This document shows positions 24,592-32,757 of a stretch of DNA of 64,000 bases, in pieces; the stretch's first letter is position 1; each line of letters starts with the position of its first letter. Source of the DNA: Methanofollis ethanolicus (GTDB lineage Archaea; Halobacteriota; Methanomicrobia; Methanomicrobiales; Methanofollaceae); the NCBI RefSeq assembly GCF_001571385.1, contig NZ_BCNW01000001.1, positions 2,457,470-2,521,469 on the forward strand. Direction: 5' to 3'. The position numbers were made by a program, and so were the translations under genes. The notes beneath the pieces were generated by a model that searched no databases, was not told the origin of the DNA, and was given only the letters and a program-made list of their open reading frames with translations.

Positions 24592-26033
24592 TTAGATACA
24601 TACCCCAAAAACATCTTCGTGGAAAACCAGAGTCTTTTCACTTCAGCGACAGCGTTTTTCCTGCAGACCTGCCTCATCGCCAGCGGCACATATCCCGGCG
24701 AGAGATAGTATCCCCGCAAGATCTCATTCGCCTCGCGTACCATCTCTTCGTTGCTCAGGGCAGGGTAGGAGAGGATCGCCTTCTGGTGACCTTCATCATC
24801 GAGGTACTCGTTGGGATCATCAGTGAGAAGATATCCGTTACCCTTACACCAGACATAAAACTCCGTTCCCGGGAAGGGAGATGCCACGGCAACCTGCAGG
24901 ATGTCGGGCCTCACCTCACGGATGAGTTTCTTCGTCTGCTCGATCGTCTCTTTGGTTTCCCCCGGCAGCCCGATGATGAAGTCCCCATGAACAAGCAGCC
25001 CTGCCTTCCGGGCATTCTCTGCAAATGTTCTGATCTGATCGGTGGTGATCCCCTTCTTGATCGCCTGCAGGATGGAATCAACACCGGATTCATACCCCGC
25101 AATGAGCAGACGGCAGTTCGCCTTCTTCATCGCCTGCATCGTCTCAAGGTCTAGGGTGTTTGCGCGGGCATTGCAGGACCAGGTGACCGAGAGGCCGCGT
25201 TCCTGATAACCCTTACAGAACTCCATGACCCGTTCTTTGCTGATGGTGAAGGTGTCGTCCTCGAAGAAGACTTCCTTGACCTTCAGGTTGGCCTCGATCC
25301 AGGCAAGCTCATCCAGTACGCTGGCGATGCTTCTCACGCGATACTTCCGTCCGGTGAGAGTCTGTGGCCAGGCGCAGAAGGTGCACTGGTTTGGACACCC
25401 CCTTCCGGTGAATATCTGGACCTCAGGGTAAAGAGATTGCCCGAGAAAATAGTCCTCGATATGGAGATATTTTTTGTAGACTTTCGAGACAAAGGGGATT
25501 GTATCGAGGTCTGCCGAGGTGGAGAATTCACGATCAGGGTTGTGAACGACCTGGCCGTTGACTCTGTAGGAGATGCCTTTGACAGAGGAGAGGTCACCAG
25601 CGTCTTCAAGAACCCTCGCTAGTTCCCGGAGCGTAAAGTCGTACTCCCACCGAACAACAATATCAATTGCGGCATGCTTCAGGATCTGTGCCGCATACTG
25701 GGACGCCGGGGGGCCGACAAGAACCGTCGTTATCGCAGGATAGCTATCCTTCACGGCCTCTGCAACGCTGATATCATTATTGAGGCTGGGGAAACTGGAA
25801 TCGATGACCAGAATATCTGGATCAAATTTGCCTATATCATCTATGACATCCTCTATCTTCCAGTTCCATGCAGGTGCATCGACAAGCCGCGTTTCATGCT
25901 CCTGTTCAAGGAGTGCAGTTGCGTAGGACAGCCAGATAGGATAATACAATGTGCCTGCCCTTCCCGTGTCCTGCCATCGCGCACTCCTCCCGAAATGAGG
26001 GAAGTACGGGGGGTTGAGAAGATAGATCTTCAT
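24588..26033 (-). CDS. B12-binding domain radical SAM protein
   Basis: A 481-residue enzyme. Residues 1-150 form a cobalamin-binding Rossmann-like domain (LLNPPYFPHFGRSARW, DILVIDSSFPSLNND); the radical SAM cluster motif is RGCPNQCTFC with C213, C217 and C220. HGDFIIGLPGETKETIEQT is the typical glycine-rich segment of the BchE-like group. Such enzymes methylate or rearrange unactivated carbons. In this context the target could be a sugar, a lipid carrier or a peptide handled by the adjacent kinases. Coupled by 4-bp overlaps to genes on both sides. Confidence 0.9.
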   Translation of the reverse strand: MKIYLLNPPYFPHFGRSARWQDTGRAGTLYYPIWLSYATALLEQEHETRLVDAPAWNWKIEDVIDDIGKFDPDILVIDSSFPSLNNDISVAEAVKDSYPAITTVLVGPPASQYAAQILKHAAIDIVVRWEYDFTLRELARVLEDAGDLSSVKGISYRVNGQVVHNPDREFSTSADLDTIPFVSKVYKKYLHIEDYFLGQSLYPEVQIFTGRGCPNQCTFCAWPQTLTGRKYRVRSIASVLDELAWIEANLKVKEVFFEDDTFTISKERVMEFCKGYQERGLSVTWSCNARANTLDLETMQAMKKANCRLLIAGYESGVDSILQAIKKGITTDQIRTFAENARKAGLLVHGDFIIGLPGETKETIEQTKKLIREVRPDILQVAVASPFPGTEFYVWCKGNGYLLTDDPNEYLDDEGHQKAILSYPALSNEEMVREANEILRGYYLSPGYVPLAMRQVCRKNAVAEVKRLWFSTKMFLGYVSK

Positions 26034-26989
26034 GGAGAACTCCTTTTCGTGATGCTTGCGACGGTGCCTGTCCAGAATCCGAACATATAGGCAATGTGTT
26101 CAAGGAGATAGACGATCGGAACTGAGAGGAGATAATCCGCTTTTCTGACTTTTCCAAAAATGGCGATGGTATATGCCCCTACTATTCCTGCATAGATCAC
26201 AACTAGGGCAGCGGATGCAAGTGGGGCAATAAATGCAAGCAGCAGGATCCCGATGGCTGCCAGAGGCGGGACGACCTGAAGGTCCCAGAGGCGGTTGATG
26301 CCTCGACCATAGCCGAAGAAGTGCATCCGCCTGACAAACTCTACGATCGTTCTCTCCTGGTTATGATGGACGAGGGCATCGGGAGTGTAGACGAGTGTGC
26401 CGAGGCGTTGCATCCGCGTGTTCAGTTCGGTGTCTTCATTGATGGAAAGCTTGACATCGAACCCCCCTACCGTCACGAGATCCTTCTTCCGGTACATACT
26501 GCTGCAGCCGCTGATACTCCTGACAACCCTCTTACCCGGGAGGACGCGGTCCTGGACCGAGTTTGCACTCCCGAGAAAAGTGTCGAGGGCGAGGGCGATG
26601 GACTCCTCCCAGAGGCCGGTACCGATATTTTTGATCCCGCCTCCCACACCTGCTATGCCGTCCTCGAATTCTCGGACGAGGTTTTCAAGCCAGTCCTTCT
26701 GGGGGATGCAGTCGGCGTCGGTAAAGGCGACATAGTCTCCCCCTGCCTCCTCAACACCAACCTGGCGGGCACCGCCGACTGTCCCGTAGTCCTCGAAGAC
26801 CACCCGGGTCTGGAATTTTCTTGCGATCTCAACGGTTGCATCCGTGGAGTGGCCGTCGACGACGATGATCTCATAGGGTTGTAGTGTTTGATTGAGGAGG
26901 GCCTGAAGGCAGCGCTCAATTTTTGGCACCCCATTTCTGACCGGGACGACGACAGAGATTTTCTGAGGGTGCAGACGAGAAGAATTCAT
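26030..26989 (-). CDS. Family 2 glycosyltransferase, membrane-anchored
   Basis: A 319-residue GT2 enzyme. KISVVVPVRNGVPKIERCLQ is the N-terminal strand, DYVAFTDADCIPQKDW carries the DxD motif and SINEDTELNTRMQRLG the ED motif. Two or three C-terminal hydrophobic helices (about 240-310) anchor it to the membrane. It is the first gene of the coupled run with the radical SAM and HprK-like proteins, so it presumably builds the glycan those proteins modify. Confidence 0.9.
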   Translation of the reverse strand: MNSSRLHPQKISVVVPVRNGVPKIERCLQALLNQTLQPYEIIVVDGHSTDATVEIARKFQTRVVFEDYGTVGGARQVGVEEAGGDYVAFTDADCIPQKDWLENLVREFEDGIAGVGGGIKNIGTGLWEESIALALDTFLGSANSVQDRVLPGKRVVRSISGCSSMYRKKDLVTVGGFDVKLSINEDTELNTRMQRLGTLVYTPDALVHHNQERTIVEFVRRMHFFGYGRGINRLWDLQVVPPLAAIGILLLAFIAPLASAALVVIYAGIVGAYTIAIFGKVRKADYLLSVPIVYLLEHIAYMFGFWTGTVASITKRSSP

Positions 26990-27079
26990 GGTATCTCTAC
27001 CTGTGTGATGATCAGAGATGCCGTGACGGTCTCGGGACGTGTGCCAAGGATTATTGCTATCATGTATGTAACTCTGGCC

Positions 27080-28186
27080 TCAGTGTATGGTGATCTGTTC
27101 AGCGTTTTCAGAAGTGTGCGTGCACCTAACTCTCACCCCGCACTGCCCCTGCATAATCTGCACAAGCGAGTACAAAATCATCCCCGCGGTGGCGAGCAGC
27201 AACCCCAGGAGCAGGGCGAACAACCCCCCCGTGAAGACGATATAGTGGAACTGGGCGGTCTCGTAGAACTCCGAAAACGTGTAGAGTTCGGCAGCGAGGC
27301 CGACAACCGTGAAGACAGTGCCGGGAATCCCGAAGAACACCAGCGGCCGGCGGAGGCTGATCAGCCGGACGATGTTCATCAGCACACCGACCCCATGCGA
27401 AACAGGGTTCTCACTTGACGTCCCCTCGATGTCGTACCGCACCGTGATCGGCACCTCGGCGATCCGAAGACCGGCGTCGGCGGCCTGGATCAGGATCTCG
27501 GAGCCGGCAGACATGCCCTCGCCGGCGATGTGCACGGCCTCGATGGCCCGCTGGCCGTACGCCCGGAAGCCTGACTGGGAGTCGGAGACCTGGAGGTCGC
27601 CGCCGGCGAACTCGGTCATCTCGTCGAGGACCTTCATGCCGACCTTGCGGTAGGCAGGGATGTCGCCCTTCGAGCCGTCGAGGAAGCGGGAGCCGATGAC
27701 GACGTCGGCGCCGCCGTCGAGTCTGGTGAGGAGGGCCGGGATATCACGCGGATCATGCTGGCCGTCGGCGTCGAGGATGACGAGGGCGTCGGCCCGGACG
27801 GCGCGGGCGGTCTCGAAGATCGTGCGCAGGGCCCCGCCATAGCCCTGGTTGGTCTTATGCTGGATGACGAGGGCGCCGAGGGCGCGGGCGATCTCGACGG
27901 TGGCGTCGGAGGAGCCGTCGTCGACGACGAGGACGACGTCGACGTACTTCCTGGCGCCGAGGACCGTCTTCGCGATGAAGCGCTCCTCATTGTAGGCAGG
28001 CATCGCGGCGATCGTCTGGCCGGGGGGGACCTGGTCGAGAGAGGTGACAGGGAACCCTCCCACTGTCTGCCCTGTCCCATCAGGAGGGAAAGAACGGGCA
28101 GACGCCACCCCACTTCCAGCAGGGCAGGGTCCGGCCTGCACCCGATGTACTTCATGTATACTGCTCTGATTCACGCGCACCCACAT
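27080..28186 (-). CDS. Family 2 glycosyltransferase, dolichyl-phosphate type
   Basis: The conserved enzyme begins at IAAMPAYNEERFIAKTVLGA (about 28007), continues with VLVVDDGSSDATVEIA and LVILDADGQHDPRDIP (DxD), and ends with two hydrophobic helices at about residues 275-350. It resembles archaeal Dpm1/AglJ-like enzymes that charge dolichyl phosphate. The true start is uncertain: the frame is open to 28186, a GTG lies at 28108, and upstream residues are not family-like. It is GC-rich, unlike the neighbouring AT-rich island genes. Confidence 0.85.
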   Translation of the reverse strand: MWVRVNQSSIHEVHRVQAGPCPAGSGVASARSFPPDGTGQTVGGFPVTSLDQVPPGQTIAAMPAYNEERFIAKTVLGARKYVDVVLVVDDGSSDATVEIARALGALVIQHKTNQGYGGALRTIFETARAVRADALVILDADGQHDPRDIPALLTRLDGGADVVIGSRFLDGSKGDIPAYRKVGMKVLDEMTEFAGGDLQVSDSQSGFRAYGQRAIEAVHIAGEGMSAGSEILIQAADAGLRIAEVPITVRYDIEGTSSENPVSHGVGVLMNIVRLISLRRPLVFFGIPGTVFTVVGLAAELYTFSEFYETAQFHYIVFTGGLFALLLGLLLATAGMILYSLVQIMQGQCGVRVRCTHTSENAEQITIH

Positions 28187-28474
28187 CCAGATCCCCTCTC
28201 TCCCCGCCCCCTACGGACAGGGAGGCCCTCTCCGGCCAGGTTAGGGGGGGCCGGGGAGGGGAGGTTTACGGGATATCAATTATCTGTGGCAATATATAAG
28301 GATTGTTTATTCTGTCCCGATGATGAAGAAGTATATTTAACTTCTAATGACAGGGCCAGGGAAAAGGCAGGCAGAACATGGACAGAGGAGCAGGGACGCG
28401 CGCAGGACAGGGGCGAGGGGCAGGAAAACCCCTTCGCAACCTTAATCCGGCGCAGGGGTGAAGAGATCAGGGAT
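28187..28474. other. Intergenic, divergent promoters
   Basis: No gene is visible. It contains a C-rich/G-rich stretch at about 28190-28265 and two box-A-like sites, 'caatatataagg' near 28288 and 'agtatatttaac' near 28330, suitable for the rightward genes starting at 28475. Confidence 0.4.
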
Positions 28475-28738
28475 ATGCGCGGTGCCGGCTACATCGGGGC
28501 AGGGGCGATCGCCCTGTGGACAGGGGTCGTCGCCTTTTTCATGCTCCTGAACAGGGCCCTCGACCTGGAGGTCTCTTTTGTGCTCTGGCTCATCGGCCTC
28601 CTCGCGGTCACGGTGCTCATCGACACGCCTTTTGTCCAGCCGCGGTACCTGAAGGGGATCAAGGTGATCATCGCCGCGGGCGTGATCGTCTTCGGCTATA
28701 TCGTCGTGATGAAGGTGCTGGAGATCCTGGCGAAATGA
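28475..28738 (+). CDS. Small membrane protein
   Basis: An 87-residue protein from ATG 28475, preceded by a GAGATCAGGGAT ribosome-binding region. It consists of three hydrophobic helices (GYIGAGAIALWTGVVAFFML, FVLWLIGLLAVTVLI, VIIAAGVIVFGYIVVM) with short loops. The frame is open far upstream but without similarity or start-site support. Its stop overlaps the ATG of the next gene (ATGA), so the two are co-translated. No family recognised; it may be a membrane partner of the DUF4129 protein. Confidence 0.65.
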   Translation: MRGAGYIGAGAIALWTGVVAFFMLLNRALDLEVSFVLWLIGLLAVTVLIDTPFVQPRYLKGIKVIIAAGVIVFGYIVVMKVLEILAK

Positions 28739-30309
28739 AGGGTGCACAGGTCCTGGCCGCCCTCCTGGTGCTGGCCTGCATCGGCCTCCTCGCCCTCCAG
28801 GCAGGGGAGCCCCTCCTCTGGACCGCGAAAGATACGGAGAACCCGGCCGAGGCCGACCTCTCGGCAGCAGAAAAAATAAACGCGAAGGGGGCCGCATCCC
28901 TCGTCCCCCTGATGCAGGACATACTCGGGCAGGGGAGCACGGTCGTCCTCTCCGTGCAGGTGAAGGACTTTGAGAGTGCAGAGAAGGACCTGAAAGAATA
29001 CGCAGAGATGACGCACTCGGTGGACAACCTGGTCGTGAACCTCGACCTCACCGGCACAGACATCGACGAGTTCAGGCAGAAGAGCCGGGAGAACCTGGAG
29101 AGCCTCACGACTCTCGTCAATGGCACGGAGCGCCTGGAGGAGATCAGGGTCGAGTACAGGGACGAAAAAGATCCGGGGAAGGTCTACTCCCTCGTCTACG
29201 AGGGCGAGGCACTGAAGAAGGAGCTGCAGGGGGCGGCGACGACCTATGAGAGGGCGGCGGCGAAGACGGTCGCCATCGGGGAGAAGTACGAGGCCGACAC
29301 CGCGGCCCACGAGGAGAGCGTCAAAACCTTCCGGGGGATCGTCGGGGAGGAGACGAAAGGGGGAATCGCCCTGCCGCCGCCCGCGCTCGGCCTCGCGATA
29401 GAGCCGGGGGAGGCGCGGTTCGGGGACCTCATCACCCTGCGGGGCACGGCGCCGGCAGGAAAGACTGTCGAGGCCTTCGTCGACAGCAGGCAGGCAGGGA
29501 GTGCACACTCGACAGGGGTCTACGCAATCGAGCACAGGATCGAGAGAGGCCGGGCAGGCCCGCACCTGGCGTATGTCCAATCGGGCGACGCCGTCTCGGG
29601 CCTCGTCGAGTTCACGGTGCTCGCCTCGCCCGCGGACCTCACTCTCGCGGCGAATGAGAGCATGGTCTCCGGCACACTCACCGCACAGGGCCGCGGGGTC
29701 GCGGGCGCGAGGATCGCCCTCCTCATCGACGGGACAGAGGCCACGAGACTGACGACAGGGGAGGGGGGGAGGTATGAGGATACCATCAACCTCGCCGCGG
29801 GGCGCCACACCCTCCAGGCCGTCTTCTCGGGCGAGGGCTTCCCCCTCGACCCGGCAGAGAGTCCCGAGGTCGTCGTGGAGAGGGGAGGCCTCCCCGTCGC
29901 CGCGGCCGCCTTCCTGATCCTCCTTGGCGGCATAGGCGTCGTCCTGTACCGCCGCAGGCGGAAAGAGGAGGACGTGACGCCGGTGCTTGCGGAGAGGCTG
30001 GTACCACCTCCACCTGAAGAAGAGGAAGATGTCCCTGTCACCGTCGCCGGCCTCCCCCCTGAGGAGGCCGCAGTCGCCCTCTGGCAGGGCCTCGCGGACG
30101 CGGCGGAGAGGCAGTACGGCGTGAAAAACGCCCGCTCCCTGACCCCGCGGGAGATCGCCGCCGCACTCACAGAGACGCCGGCACAGGAGGCGGCGGCCGC
30201 CTTCGCGATGCTGTACGAGGCGATCCGGTACGCCGGCCTCCCCTGCGGAGAAAACGAGGTCGCACACCTGGAGGCCCTGTACCACGCCGTCAGGGAGCCT
30301 GGAGGATAG
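28735..30309 (+). CDS. DUF4129 membrane protein with extracellular Ig-like domains
   Basis: A 524-residue protein from ATG 28735. Layout: an N-terminal signal/TM helix (residues 5-22); a charged, probably coiled-coil region (about 60-190); two beta-rich Ig/Big-like segments (about 200-390, e.g. EPGEARFGDLITLRGTAPAG and SMVSGTLTAQGRGVAGARIA); a TM helix (PVAAAAFLILLGGIGVVLY, about 394-412); and a cytoplasmic C-terminal DUF4129 domain ending in RSLTPREIAAAL. DUF4129 proteins often accompany transglutaminase-like and MoxR/DUF58 genes, none of which is here. Topology suggests a surface sensor or assembly factor; function unknown. Confidence 0.8.
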   Translation: MKGAQVLAALLVLACIGLLALQAGEPLLWTAKDTENPAEADLSAAEKINAKGAASLVPLMQDILGQGSTVVLSVQVKDFESAEKDLKEYAEMTHSVDNLVVNLDLTGTDIDEFRQKSRENLESLTTLVNGTERLEEIRVEYRDEKDPGKVYSLVYEGEALKKELQGAATTYERAAAKTVAIGEKYEADTAAHEESVKTFRGIVGEETKGGIALPPPALGLAIEPGEARFGDLITLRGTAPAGKTVEAFVDSRQAGSAHSTGVYAIEHRIERGRAGPHLAYVQSGDAVSGLVEFTVLASPADLTLAANESMVSGTLTAQGRGVAGARIALLIDGTEATRLTTGEGGRYEDTINLAAGRHTLQAVFSGEGFPLDPAESPEVVVERGGLPVAAAAFLILLGGIGVVLYRRRRKEEDVTPVLAERLVPPPPEEEEDVPVTVAGLPPEEAAVALWQGLADAAERQYGVKNARSLTPREIAAALTETPAQEAAAAFAMLYEAIRYAGLPCGENEVAHLEALYHAVREPGG

Positions 30310-30446
30310 AAGAGCAGGAAGGTTTGTCTCGACACTCCCTGCAGGAGAGAGGGGGGGACGCCTCTCCCATCTGTTAGAGGGATATATCGACCGCCTCACA
30401 CGTCAAATAGCGGGATAATGAGAGATCTCACGGCAGGGGATATCCC

Positions 30447-30681
30447 TTATCGCAACAGATCAAAAAGGTCTTCTTTCGAGATACAATTCCACTGAGATAC
30501 CTTTGCGACGATATCGTTCAGGGTGCCCTTTGCGATCTCGTCATGGAGAGGGATCGTGATCCGGTGTTCTCCGGCAGGTGTGTTCTTGCTCAACTGAACA
30601 TGACTGCCACAGGACGGTATCTCCAGGCGAACCGAGCACCTTCACCAGAAGATTGCCGCTAACAACCGGAGATTTTGGCAA
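30447..30681 (-). pseudogene. HicA toxin, frameshifted
   Basis: TTG 30681 opens LPKSPVVSGNLLVKVL, the start of HicA; after a frameshift near 30632 the protein continues as CGSHVQLSKNTPAGEHRITI and PLHDEIAKGTLNDIVAKVSQ to a stop at 30447. The catalytic histidine of the GSHVQL motif is retained but lies in the wrong frame. The partner HicB frame upstream is intact and overlaps its start by 23 bp. Confidence 0.85.
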
Positions 30682-30883
30682 TTGAACCAACCTGAAGTTC
30701 TGTCAGGGAGACAACCGTGATCTGTTCTCCGGCATCGATATCCTCTTCAAAATGCAGCTCCACTGCATCTTTGATATTGTTCATGAGTTCGTCAAGCGTT
30801 GCACCCTGGGTGAAGATGTCCACCCCCATGCCACGGCCACACCAGAACTCACCGTCAGAGTAGATATCGAATTTTACCAGCAT
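30659..30883 (-). CDS. HicB-like antitoxin, copy 2
   Basis: A 74-residue protein (start ATG 30883; ATG 30907 would add 8 residues). VKFDIYSDGEFWCGRGMGVD, TLDELMNNIKDAVELHFEED and ITVVSLTELQVGSIAKISGC form the partial RNase H-like fold of HicB proteins; there is no DNA-binding tail. It is closely related to the copy ending at 10308 and precedes a frameshifted hicA, so it is an antitoxin without a working toxin. Confidence 0.85.
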   Translation of the reverse strand: MLVKFDIYSDGEFWCGRGMGVDIFTQGATLDELMNNIKDAVELHFEEDIDAGEQITVVSLTELQVGSIAKISGC

Positions 30884-31066
30884 CCACCGTACCTCCCGAT
30901 AGTGCATGGGATGTCTGCGGACATAAATATGACCGGCGGCACGGGGAGAGGCCGTACCGAACATCGCACGCCGGGGACTTGTCAACTACCCCGGCCTGAA
31001 GGGCGGGGCTTGAGACTCTATCGTGTCGATAGTTCTCGTATGGGTGGCTGACTGGTAGAATAAGGA

Positions 31067-31339
31067 TCACGGGAATACGGAGTAGATCTCTTCTCTGGAT
31101 TTGACGCGGTAGAGGATCAGGGTTCCCGTGGCGGTGAGTCTGCACCCGATCCGGTATTTTCCCACTCGTATCCGGTAGAAGTCCTGATATCCCCTCATTT
31201 TTTTGAAATCAAAATCGGCATGGAGATCTGTGGAGGCAGGAAGGTCGGTGAATACCAGGTCTTCAATAGACCCTCTCATAGGAGACGGGATTTTCGCAAG
31301 ATCCTTTAAGAACGTCTTTTTGTAGAGGCACGTGACCAT
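31067..31339 (-). CDS. RelE-family toxin
   Basis: A 90-residue RelE-like protein: KKTFLKDLAKIPSPMRGSIE at the N-terminus, MRGYQDFYRIRVGKYRIGCR in the core and ILYRVKSREEIYSVFP at the C-terminus, the standard RelE beta-sheet and tail with the conserved R/Y positions. It follows the antitoxin gene with a 1-bp gap on the same strand. Both are intact. Confidence 0.9.
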   Translation of the reverse strand: MVTCLYKKTFLKDLAKIPSPMRGSIEDLVFTDLPASTDLHADFDFKKMRGYQDFYRIRVGKYRIGCRLTATGTLILYRVKSREEIYSVFP

Positions 31340-31340
31340 G

Positions 31341-31544
31341 TCAGACGGAGCCCTGTAATTTTTTGTAATATTTCAGTGCCTCTGCACGTTCGAGGGGTTC
31401 TTCGTCGTCGGCTTCAGTGATGTACTGTGCAAGGCCGTAATCTTCGAGGATGGACTCGATCCGTTCAAAAGTCGAGATGTCGAGGATAACGCCGATTGGT
31501 CTGTTGTCTTCGGAGATCACATACTGGCGCTTGATTTCAGACAT
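31341..31544 (-). CDS. RelB/Phd-like antitoxin
   Basis: A 67-residue protein, KRQYVISEDNRPIGVILDIS followed by TFERIESILEDYGL and an acidic tail, as in RelB/Phd-YefM antitoxins that accompany RelE. A TATTATAT box-A-like element and an AGGAGGTGG site lie upstream on this strand (about 31560-31590), so the operon probably starts here. Confidence 0.85.
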   Translation of the reverse strand: MSEIKRQYVISEDNRPIGVILDISTFERIESILEDYGLAQYITEADDEEPLERAEALKYYKKLQGSV

Positions 31545-31738
31545 CGTTGTTTCCTGCTACACTGTGCCACCTCCTGCGATATAATACCGATCACCCCGCA
31601 GGTGGGTGGGGGCGATCCGCTTCAGAGACCGGCGTTGTGGAGAATCACTCATGAAACGAAGTTTCAAGCGATTCCCCGGAGAGTGCCGCGGTGCGGGCAC
31701 CCAGATATACCGCAATCCCCGGGATCCTCTCGATAGGC

Positions 31739-32047
31739 GTGACCGCTCACCTCCAGACCAACGAACTCAGGCAACTGCAGGAGCGATCGGCCTGGATCCG
31801 GGGGCGTTTCGGAGTCGTACGGATCGGCATCTTCGGGTCCGTCGCGAGGGGAGACGAGACCCCGACGAGCGACATCGATATCCTCGTCGAATTCGCACCT
31901 GGACAGGCCACATTCCAGAACTTCATGGCCCTCATCGCATACCTCGAAGACCTCTTCGGCAGGCGGGTGGACCTGGTCACCACCGGCGGGATCGACCCCT
32001 ATCTCCGTCCGTACATCGAAGACGAGGTGGTCTGGTGTGAAGCGTGA
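31739..32047 (+). CDS. MNT nucleotidyltransferase antitoxin, copy 2
   Basis: A 102-residue MntA-like protein from GTG 31739, the codon corresponding to ATG 8833 in copy 1 (TAHLQT follows in both). IGIFGSVARGDETPTSDIDI is the intact active site. It is closely similar to copy 1 throughout, apart from the last eight residues. The HEPN gene overlaps its 3' end by 11 bp. Confidence 0.9.
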   Translation: MTAHLQTNELRQLQERSAWIRGRFGVVRIGIFGSVARGDETPTSDIDILVEFAPGQATFQNFMALIAYLEDLFGRRVDLVTTGGIDPYLRPYIEDEVVWCEA

Positions 32048-32743
32048 AGGAGTCTTCCTCCACCATATCATGGATGAGATGACCTTCCTGGAGGAGCAGT
32101 GCGGCGCCATCACCTATGACGACCTCGTGAAGGACGAAGTGCTGAAACGATCTGTCCTCCGGAGCATCGAGGCGATCGGTGAGGCGGCGAAGAACCTCCC
32201 GCCCTCCTTCAGGGAGGCCCATCCCGAGGTCCCCTGGAGAGCGATGGCAGGCATGCGGGACAGGCTTATCCATGAGCATATCCCAAAACTCTCGTTCATT
32301 TCCCGATCTCTGCATGCAGGGACCGGGAGAAATTACAGGATCGGGTCGATATCTCCCTGAATTCCCTGAAGAATCGTGCGAAACCACCGCCTTCCCTTCG
32401 CTCTCCACCGGGGGACTGACGCCCCCGGACCCCCGAAAATAGGATAGGACGGGGGAAGAATAACCCCTGCATATCGAAGAAGATTGCCCTCCACCCCCTA
32501 TCGCAATGATGGGGGGACCGGGGGGTGAAACCCCCCGGACAGGACACCAGAACAGGATTTTTCAGAACCACATACCGATCATTCCATCGACAGGACAGAG
32601 GGTATGATTAGTTTTGGGATGACCTCCATGTGTACTTCAGTGTGGACTGGGAGATCGTCTGGGATGTCCTGACCCATGAGATACCGGCACAGAAACCTCT
32701 CATCCGTGCGTTGCTCGACCAGGCAGAGGGGAAGAGCGGCTGA
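32037..32743 (+). pseudogene. HEPN toxin, copy 2, split by an insertion
   Basis: GTG 32037 opens VKREGVFLHHIMDEMTFLEE; the protein is intact through MAGMRDRLIH at about 32274, where a 350-bp insertion begins. The C-terminus resumes at 32630: removing the insertion and one copy of the flanking TCCATG restores RDRLIHVYFSVDWEIVWDV in frame, ending LIRALLDQAEGKSG at 32743. The restored gene has the full Rx4HxY motif. As it stands the product is truncated inside that motif. Confidence 0.9.
32275..32624. mobile_element. MITE-like insertion with TIRs and 6-bp target duplication
   Basis: 350 bp bounded by near-terminal inverted repeats, ATCCCAAAACT at 32280-32290 and AGTTTTGGGAT at 32610-32620, and flanked by direct TCCATG copies at 32269-32274 and 32625-32630. 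No transposase is encoded. The interior includes a family A hairpin repeat (CCGGGGGAC...GCCCCCGG at 32408-32428 and a second hairpin near 32515-32545). Confidence 0.8.
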
Positions 32744-32757
32744 AAACATCTCTCTTC

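Noticed and set aside
28696-30399. Long minus-strand open frame (567 codons) opposite the DUF4129 gene
   Set aside because: It is the antisense of a GC-rich gene with clear domains on the plus strand; residues are Arg/Asp/Gly-rich without any family motif. Such mirror frames are common at this GC content.
32400-32560. Family A GC repeats as a CRISPR array
   Set aside because: Repeats are hairpins of unequal length with no regular spacers and no cas genes nearby.
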